From Oscillospiraceae bacterium (GTDB taxonomy: Bacteria > Bacillota > Clostridia > Oscillospirales > Oscillospiraceae): a stretch of DNA of 64,000 bases. The position numbers were made by a program, and so were the translations under genes. The notes beneath the pieces are model-generated. The model saw nothing but the letters and a program-made list of their open reading frames with translations. It was not told where the DNA came from and made no database searches. Where the stretch lies: the NCBI GenBank assembly GCA_017434755.1, contig JAFRER010000010.1, positions 124,001 to 188,000 on the forward strand. Reading direction: 5' to 3'. Shown one piece after another: positions 59,426 to 64,000 of this stretch (positions are counted from its first letter, which is position 1; every line of letters starts with the position of its first letter).

Positions 59426-60799
59426 TCAGAGTTTTTGGCAGGTGAAATCGTCGTATATCACGCAGCCGTCGCCGAAGGTCAGCTTGAGCATGCCCCCTTT
59501 GCGGCCAAACTCATTCTCTCCGATGAGATAGAGGCGGAAGCTCATCTCATCCCCGTCTTCGTCTATGGCCTTGGCGTGAAGCTCACAGTCCTTCAGAAAG
59601 ACCTCGTCGACGATGAAGTCAGCGTCCTCGGGATGCTCGTATCTGCCGCAATAGCTCTCCCACTTCGACTTATCGGGATCTTTGATTGTGATATCCTCGA
59701 TGGAGACGATAGGCTGGGGCTCCCGGTCCCTTGCGACAGCTTCCATGCCATCCCAGTAGCCCAGATATGCTCTGACGTCCCTGTAGTCCCGGTTGCTGAG
59801 TATCACAAGTACCCTGTCCGCGTCGATGAAGCGCTCGAACCAGGTGGCGACGCCCGGCATGCCGCCGCTGTGGCTGACGACGAGCCCGAGTTCCTCGTCG
59901 CGGCCAACCGCCCAGCCGAAACCGTAGCTCATTCCCTCACCCTCATCGTAAACGCTATCCTCGCCGTTGTTGAGCTTCCCGGGGGTGTACATGAGCTGCT
60001 GCTCTTCCCGGGTGAGCACCTTACCCTCGCGCAGCGCCCGATCCCAGAGGAACATATCGTAGATGGTGGTATACACGTAGTCGTCGCCGTTCAGACCGTC
60101 AAAGGCGACCACGTCGCCGTCCTCGGTGGAGTCCACATCAGCCACCCATTTGCCGTCTTGGAACACCGTCGCCTGGGCATACTTCTCGAAAGGAACGCCG
60201 TCTCTGCGGATATGGCAGCAGCGGGTGGAGCTCATGCCGGCGGGCTCGAAGATATTCTTTTGCAGGAACTCTTCATAGGGAACGCCGGAGAGCCGCTCCA
60301 CCAGCAGCGCCAGCAGATTATAGCCGGTGTTGGAGTAACGCAGGCCTTCCCCCGGGGCGAAGTACGGTTTCGCCTTGGTTTCCCGGAGAAAGCGCAAAAT
60401 CTCATCGTTGCCCGGAACCCGCTTTTCTTCCTTCCAGATCGTGATGAACCAATCCGCGTCGTCAAAGTAATCGGGAATGCCGCTTGTGTGGGTCAGCAGA
60501 TGCCGGACCGTCACGCCCGGATACGGGATCTCCGGAAAAAACTTCGTGATCTCGTCCTCCGTGCTGAGAAGGCCCTGCCGCATCAGCAGCATGACCGCCG
60601 CCGAGGTGAAGGTCTTGCTGACCGAAGCGAGCTGGAAGACCGTGTCCTCCGTGATCGGCAGCGTGTCTTCAGGATCCCGGAAACCGAGAACGCCCTTGGA
60701 AACGATCTCGCCCTTTTCGGCGTAGAGCCAGGCCCCGTTGAAGCCGTCCTTTTCATACAGCTCACGGGCCAGGTTCTTCATCCTTGTATTCTTATCCAT
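59426..60799 (-). CDS. Beta-lactamase-family (SxxK) serine hydrolase with C-terminal barrel
   Basis: A protein of about 457 residues without a clear signal peptide. The three class C-type boxes are present: S59-V-S-K62 in QLASVSKTF, YSN in LRYSNTGYNLLALL, and HSG in VVSHSGGMPG. The last 75 residues (SYCGRYEHPEDADFIVDEVFLKD ... GENEFGRKGGMLKLTFGDG) form a separate domain that is repeated in the next gene upstream. Such proteins are usually esterases, D-peptidases or lactamase relatives. The lack of a signal suggests a cytoplasmic substrate. The ATG at 60799 has GAGGAG about 10 nt upstream; GTG at 60817 overlaps the previous stop. Confidence 0.85.
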   Translation of the reverse strand: MDKNTRMKNLARELYEKDGFNGAWLYAEKGEIVSKGVLGFRDPEDTLPITEDTVFQLASVSKTFTSAAVMLLMRQGLLSTEDEITKFFPEIPYPGVTVRHLLTHTSGIPDYFDDADWFITIWKEEKRVPGNDEILRFLRETKAKPYFAPGEGLRYSNTGYNLLALLVERLSGVPYEEFLQKNIFEPAGMSSTRCCHIRRDGVPFEKYAQATVFQDGKWVADVDSTEDGDVVAFDGLNGDDYVYTTIYDMFLWDRALREGKVLTREEQQLMYTPGKLNNGEDSVYDEGEGMSYGFGWAVGRDEELGLVVSHSGGMPGVATWFERFIDADRVLVILSNRDYRDVRAYLGYWDGMEAVARDREPQPIVSIEDITIKDPDKSKWESYCGRYEHPEDADFIVDEVFLKDCELHAKAIDEDGDEMSFRLYLIGENEFGRKGGMLKLTFGDGCVIYDDFTCQKL

Positions 60800-60813
60800 T
60801 TGTTTGATTCTCC

Positions 60814-62547
60814 TCACAGTTTTTTGCAGGTGATTCCGTCAATTGTCAGGCATCCCTCGCCGAAGAGAATCTTGACGAAGCCGCCCTTGCGGCCGAAGGT
60901 CTTCTTTCCGATGGGATAGAGCTGACTGGTGAATTCTCCGTCGTCGCCGAGGAACTTTGCGTACAGCTTTCCGTCCTGCATGAAAACCTCGTCCACGCAG
61001 ATCTCAGCGTTCTCGGGATGCTCGTATTTGCCGCACAAGACTTTCAGGCGACCTTTGCCCGGCGTCCCGGCCAGGTCCTCTTCCGCAGTTTGGAACAGCT
61101 CGATGGCGATATAGGATTGTTTCCAATCCATCTCGTCCGTGGACCGGTTGAACATACTGGCTACACACAGATCTTCCCGCAGAGAGAAGATCCACTCCGT
61201 CAGGAAGCCTTCGTTCCAGCCATCGTGCTCGCCGATGTCACCTCTGAGATTATAGATGCAAAGCCCGCAGCTGTCCATGACCGGCGTCAGCATACGCCGG
61301 GCGGTCTTCTTCTTGAGGAAGCCGCCTTTGCGGTAGCTCTTCGAAAGTTCAAGGCCGATCCTGACCAGTTCCGTGGGCGTTGTCCAAAGGCCAGCAGCTG
61401 CATGCTCGGGATAATAGTGATAGCCGTGCGCGGGATCCTCCTTCTCGGCAAGTCTGCCTCCAAACGCTGCGTTGGAAAGCAGATCTTCGTCCAGCGGCTG
61501 GAAAAAACCGGTGCGCTTCAGCCCCAGAGGCTTGGCGACCTCTTTTTGGAAGGCCTCCCGCAATGTCGTTCCGGTGAGGCGTGTAAAGGCGAGTTCGGCC
61601 AGCGTGACGCCGCCGCCGGAGTACATGCACTGTTTGCCGTAGGGACGGATCCTGCGGAGCTTTGGTGTTTTTCCTTTCCCGTTCAGCACATCTTCGAGGG
61701 AAAGCGGTTCATGATCCGCCCGGTAGCCGGGGAAGCCGTGCAGGTTGAAGCCTGCCGTGTGGCTGAGCAGAGAGGTGAAGGTCATCGGCCCTTTTCTGAC
61801 AAATTCCGGCACGACGCAGGAGATATCCGCGTCAAGATCAATAAGTCCCTTGTCCGCATATCGCAGGAGGGTCAGCGCAAACATGGGCTTGCTGACAGAG
61901 CCCGCTTGGAACAGCATATCCGGATTCACCGGGAAGTCCTGACCGAAGCGGCCGCTGCCGGCGCAATAGGTGTCCAGGTCCTCCCCGTCGAAAACAGCGA
62001 TGCTCACGCCGTAGCCTTTTTTGCTCTTGACCCGCAGACGCTCGTTCACGTTGACACCGTAAAACTCTTTGATCGTCTTGTTCGGGCCCTTCAGCATCCG
62101 CATCAGAACGGCCTCATCTTCACTGATGATGCCGGTTTCCCGGAAACCGGCTTTATGATAGATGTGCAGACCTCGCTCGTTCTCCGGCTCTGTGGACAGA
62201 TAAAGCCGATCCGCACCGTTCTCCTTGAAATAGCGGATGATTTCGGAAAGCGTTGCCTGGCCGTAGCCTTTGCCCTGCTCGCTTTTGTCGATCATGAAGC
62301 GCCAGAGCCAGTATCGATCTTCCGGGTCTCTCGCTTCCGGGGCAAAGGCGAACATGCAGAATCCGACTAGCCGGTCATCCGCATAGATCGCAAAGGGACG
62401 TGCACTGCCGGGATGCTCCGCGTTGGTTTCCGCCGCCTGGCGCAGCGAAACTTCATTCGTCGCGACAAAGGGCTGATCCTCGCGCACGGACAGGGTCAGA
62501 ACAGCCTCTCTGTTCTTTTCGTTTATAGCTTCGAGTCTGATACTCAT
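60814..62547 (-). CDS. Fusion of GNAT acetyltransferase and SxxK serine hydrolase
   Basis: A 577-residue protein, first in the operon. Residues 1-155 are a GNAT domain with acetyl-CoA loop EQGKGYGQATLSEII. Then, without a long linker, comes a beta-lactamase-fold serine hydrolase: SVSK in QAGSVSKPMFALTLL, YSGGGVTLAE, and HDG in IGEHDGWNEGF. The C-terminal domain (CGKYEHPENAEICVDEVFMQDGKLYAK ... GKKTFGRKGGFVKILFGEG) is clearly homologous to that of the next gene. An enzyme that both acetylates and cleaves an ester or peptide bond would be suited to detoxifying or maturing one compound. AAGGAG is 11 nt upstream. Confidence 0.82.
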   Translation of the reverse strand: MSIRLEAINEKNREAVLTLSVREDQPFVATNEVSLRQAAETNAEHPGSARPFAIYADDRLVGFCMFAFAPEARDPEDRYWLWRFMIDKSEQGKGYGQATLSEIIRYFKENGADRLYLSTEPENERGLHIYHKAGFRETGIISEDEAVLMRMLKGPNKTIKEFYGVNVNERLRVKSKKGYGVSIAVFDGEDLDTYCAGSGRFGQDFPVNPDMLFQAGSVSKPMFALTLLRYADKGLIDLDADISCVVPEFVRKGPMTFTSLLSHTAGFNLHGFPGYRADHEPLSLEDVLNGKGKTPKLRRIRPYGKQCMYSGGGVTLAELAFTRLTGTTLREAFQKEVAKPLGLKRTGFFQPLDEDLLSNAAFGGRLAEKEDPAHGYHYYPEHAAAGLWTTPTELVRIGLELSKSYRKGGFLKKKTARRMLTPVMDSCGLCIYNLRGDIGEHDGWNEGFLTEWIFSLREDLCVASMFNRSTDEMDWKQSYIAIELFQTAEEDLAGTPGKGRLKVLCGKYEHPENAEICVDEVFMQDGKLYAKFLGDDGEFTSQLYPIGKKTFGRKGGFVKILFGEGCLTIDGITCKKL

Positions 62548-62611
62548 GATTTGTTTTTCTCCTTGAATATATGGGTTATTAATGATTCCTGTATAACGTC
62601 ACCGATCGAAA

Positions 62612-62742
62612 ACAGGCGCAAAAATACCGCAGCAAGCAGCTCCCGTCTGTGGCTGCGTTCTGCGGTCTCCACATATTCGAAAGTTACTATGGTATGCGCA
62701 CGAAAGCAAGAAGGGGGATCCCTCCTTAAGTTCTGCGCCTGT
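62612..62742 (-). ncRNA. Structured leader RNA with competing pairings
   Basis: On the minus strand, ACAGGCGCA (62742-62734) is perfectly complementary to TGCGCCTGT (62620-62612), 9 bp. Its GCGCA can instead pair with TGCGC at 62700-62696, which closes a hairpin AAGGAGGG-ATCC-CCCTTCTT. Between lies a terminator-like stem-loop (ACCGCAG...GCAGC / GCTGC...CTGCGGT, then ATTTTT; 62666-62620). This is a plausible attenuator, but no known riboswitch or T-box consensus was recognised. The gene-free stretch 62548-62917 holds only this leader, its promoter and a terminator. Confidence 0.5.
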
Positions 62743-62744
62743 AT

Positions 62745-62792
62745 TCAGTTCAGCCGGCGATAACCTCGCAAATGATCATATTTTCTTTTCAT
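62745..62792 (-). CDS. Possible leader peptide of the GNAT/serine-hydrolase operon
   Basis: A 15-codon frame, MKRKYDHLRGYRRLN, ends 2 nt before the 5' arm of the leader's long-range stem. AAAGGAGG lies directly before its ATG, closer than usual. A second frame (MIICEVIAG, 62779-62750) starts 13 nt after the same site. Arginine-rich leader peptides before resistance genes can stall ribosomes; that this one does is a guess. Confidence 0.3.
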   Translation of the reverse strand: MKRKYDHLRGYRRLN

Positions 62793-62832
62793 CCTCCTTT
62801 CCGGCCCGCTTCAGCAGACCATGAACGAATTC

Positions 62833-62861
62833 ACTATACTACATAGTACGTCCTGCGTCAA
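62833..62861 (-). promoter_or_regulatory. Promoter of the GNAT/serine-hydrolase operon with palindrome
   Basis: Minus strand TTGACG (62861-62856), 17 nt, TATAGT (62838-62833). TACTA-CA-TAGTA (62837-62848), with 5-bp arms, lies over the spacer and touches the -10 box, as a repressor site would. The RNA start would be about 280 nt before the first gene. Confidence 0.62.
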
Positions 62862-62874
62862 TGCCTTGTGAAAA

Positions 62875-62909
62875 GAAGAGAGGGACCTGCCCGCCAGGTC
62901 CCTCTCTTC
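62875..62909 (-). terminator. Terminator of the 62.9-kb lipoprotein gene
   Basis: A 15-bp perfect stem GAAGAGAGGGACCTG / CAGGTCCCTCTCTTC with loop of 5, followed on the minus strand by TTTTCAC. Confidence 0.85.
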
Positions 62910-62917
62910 AGGATCTT

Positions 62918-63661
62918 TTATGCTGTTTTCGCTGTAAGTTCCGCGCGAAGCTCCCGAGCATTTGCTTCACCTTCGATCCTTGCCTCGCCGCTGCAGTTAT
63001 ATAGCAAAAGCTGCACCCTGCCGGCTCCGAGCGTCTCCAGAAAGGCCTGTGCTGTGGTCACACTCTCGGAAGCCGCTGCCGCGTCTGCGGGGATCTCTGC
63101 TTCCCGCAGCCTGCCGCCGTCCAGCGCGAGGCAGCTCAGATAAGTCTCCTCCGTGATATCGGTGCGGTCCCACCAGATGAGCTGTGTGCCGTTTCCGTCC
63201 GTCAGCGCGGCAATCGCCGCCTCTCTGCCGGCCGTCGCAAAATAGAGGTCGCACTCGGCGGCACGGATGGCCTGTCCGTCCTGATATGTATAGAGATAAA
63301 GCGTCGGGGGATACCAGCCGTAAAGCGGCGTGCCGTCCCAGCCGCCGGAATCCCGCGGGCTCGTTTTGAGCAGCAGGCACAGCTCCGGCGTCCCGTCGCC
63401 GTCCCAGTCGCGGACGAAACCGCCGTACAGGCATTCGCCCACGGAGGCTTCCGCCTCGTCATAGCCCAGATGTTCGGCCACTTCATCCATGACGGCAAGA
63501 TAGGCCTTCGCGATCTCCGGCCTCAGGCCAGAAGCTTCTTCTGCGGTCTGTTCGGATTCCGCGGGGGCAATATCCGGTGCGCTTTCCGCAGCGGGCTTTC
63601 CGCAGGCCGTCAGCAGAACGCAGATCAGCAGTACGACTATGGTGATTTTGGCTTTTTTCAT
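62918..63661 (-). CDS. Lipoprotein with DxDGDG motif
   Basis: A 247-residue lipoprotein. The signal MKKAKITIVVLLICVLLTAC ends in a lipobox; a short Ala/Glu/Ser linker follows. The domain contains RDWDGDGTPELCLLLKT, a calcium-loop pattern like that in the lipoproteins at 8525 and 41658, but the Ig-like domain of those two is missing. A TATAAT (63705-63700) may be its -10 box. I do not recognise a function. Confidence 0.75.
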   Translation of the reverse strand: MKKAKITIVVLLICVLLTACGKPAAESAPDIAPAESEQTAEEASGLRPEIAKAYLAVMDEVAEHLGYDEAEASVGECLYGGFVRDWDGDGTPELCLLLKTSPRDSGGWDGTPLYGWYPPTLYLYTYQDGQAIRAAECDLYFATAGREAAIAALTDGNGTQLIWWDRTDITEETYLSCLALDGGRLREAEIPADAAAASESVTTAQAFLETLGAGRVQLLLYNCSGEARIEGEANARELRAELTAKTA

Positions 63662-63768
63662 GTTATTCAGCCTCCCGGTACATTGTTTTGACGCTCTCCA
63701 TTATAAACGAGGGCTGATGAACAAACGGTTAAGGATACGGGGCAAACCGCAGTTTTTCCCCGAGCCCT

Positions 63769-64000
63769 CTACATGTTGCCCGCATAGACATAGCGCAGGC
63801 TTTCCCGCGCGATGGACACCAGCCGAAGCACGCTCTGCCGTTCGGTGGCGTTCCGGTCCGTCATCCTGTAGCGCGGGAAGAAGCGGGTCAGGTGCAGAGG
63901 GATGTCCGCGCCGTCCGGGAGCGAGGCGATCCACTGCGTCAGGTCCCGGATCTCCTCCTCCGTATCGTTCATCCCCGGCACGATCAGGGTGGTGAGCTCC
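63769..64000 (-). CDS. AmmeMemoRadiSam-system radical SAM enzyme, C-terminal end (truncated by window edge)
   Basis: The last 77 residues of a radical SAM enzyme; the rest lies to the right of the window. The visible part (LIPGMNDTEEEIRDLTQWIASL ... PLHLTRFFPRYRMTDRNATERQSVLRL ... SLRYVYAGNM) matches the C-terminus of the AmmeMemoRadiSam-system (PflX-related) radical SAM proteins. The cysteine motif is not in view. Partner genes (AMMECR1 and MEMO domain) would be expected beyond the edge. The stop is TAG at 63771-63769. Confidence 0.82.
   Translation of the reverse strand, partial: ELTTLIVPGMNDTEEEIRDLTQWIASLPDGADIPLHLTRFFPRYRMTDRNATERQSVLRLVSIARESLRYVYAGNM

Noticed and set aside
62413-62763. 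A 116-codon plus-strand frame across the GNAT-operon leader
   Set aside because: Part of it is antisense to the GNAT-hydrolase gene and the rest to the leader; it has no ribosome binding site and no recognisable protein pattern.
62560-62830. T-box riboswitch in the GNAT-operon leader
   Set aside because: TGTGGAGACCGCAG before a terminator-like stem recalls the T-box antiterminator, but the conserved AGGGUGGNACCGCG is not matched and no stem I AGAGA or specifier loop was found.
1-64000. Mobile element or genomic island
   Set aside because: No transposase, integrase, attachment repeat or phage gene was seen. The GNAT/hydrolase region could be transferred, but no boundary repeat or sharp composition change was visible by eye.

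Overview
The window is about 64 kb of bacterial chromosome, GC-rich and densely coding. It looks like a member of the Clostridia (Firmicutes), probably an uncultured gut-type Oscillospirales or Christensenellales relative. The evidence is the Firmicutes gene block hprK-murB-rapZ-whiA-dnaE, dgt-dnaG-rpoD, an AddA-type (not RecB) nuclease, an HPr kinase, a zinc-type L31, a FeoA/FeoB/Cys-rich FeoB-associated set and a G-box riboswitch. Strong AGGAGG ribosome binding sites and TTGNNN-17-TATAAT-type promoters are common. The lineage call is inference. I see no tRNA, rRNA, CRISPR array, insertion sequence or prophage gene.

Layout. 1-5437: the 3' end of addA, rpmE, a MarR regulator convergent with an MFS carrier, then a membrane-anchored glycerophosphodiesterase and a metallo-beta-lactamase-fold hydrolase. 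5439-9961: a 50-bp perfect palindrome, rsmE, a SpoVK/CbbX-type AAA+ ATPase, a YtxH-like protein and a large lipoprotein. 10088-16595: cca, an EamA permease, dgt, dnaG, rpoD. 16700-26022 (minus): a membrane protein with a C-terminal seven-repeat RCC1-like propeller, then hprK-murB-rapZ-whiA-dnaE read from right to left. 26243-32479: rpmB, xpt, then a guanine-class riboswitch ahead of a complete BMP-type nucleoside ABC importer; apt follows on the other strand, so purine salvage is concentrated here. 32545-42719 (minus): an unknown membrane-anchored protein, apt, an envelope operon (Lgt-like membrane protein, NAGPA-type glycosidase, SxxK serine hydrolase) downstream of yigZ and hflX, a nitroreductase, an ACT protein and a lipoprotein paralogous to the one at 8.5 kb.

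42939-49773: a Gfo/Idh/MocA oxidoreductase, a zinc-ribbon/TPR membrane protein, then feoA-feoB-feoB-associated Cys-rich peptide-ZIP transporter for iron and other divalent metals. 49862-55650: CPBP protease; a translationally coupled trio (GNAT, minimal kinase-fold protein, SGNH hydrolase); a PNPOx-like protein; an ECF sigma factor with its putative anti-sigma partner; a methyltransferase. 55767-62547 (minus): the most unusual part, a run of five genes holding five GNAT domains, two SxxK serine hydrolases and an M3 peptidase. Two of these genes are fusions, and the run sits behind a roughly 280-nt leader with a possible small ORF, competing base pairings and a terminator-like hairpin. The window ends with a third DxDGDG-type lipoprotein and the C-terminus of an AmmeMemoRadiSam-system radical SAM enzyme.

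The best leads for something undescribed are the GNAT/serine-hydrolase/M3 operon with its leader, the in-frame read-through fusion inside it, and the Lgt-like/NAGPA/SxxK envelope operon.
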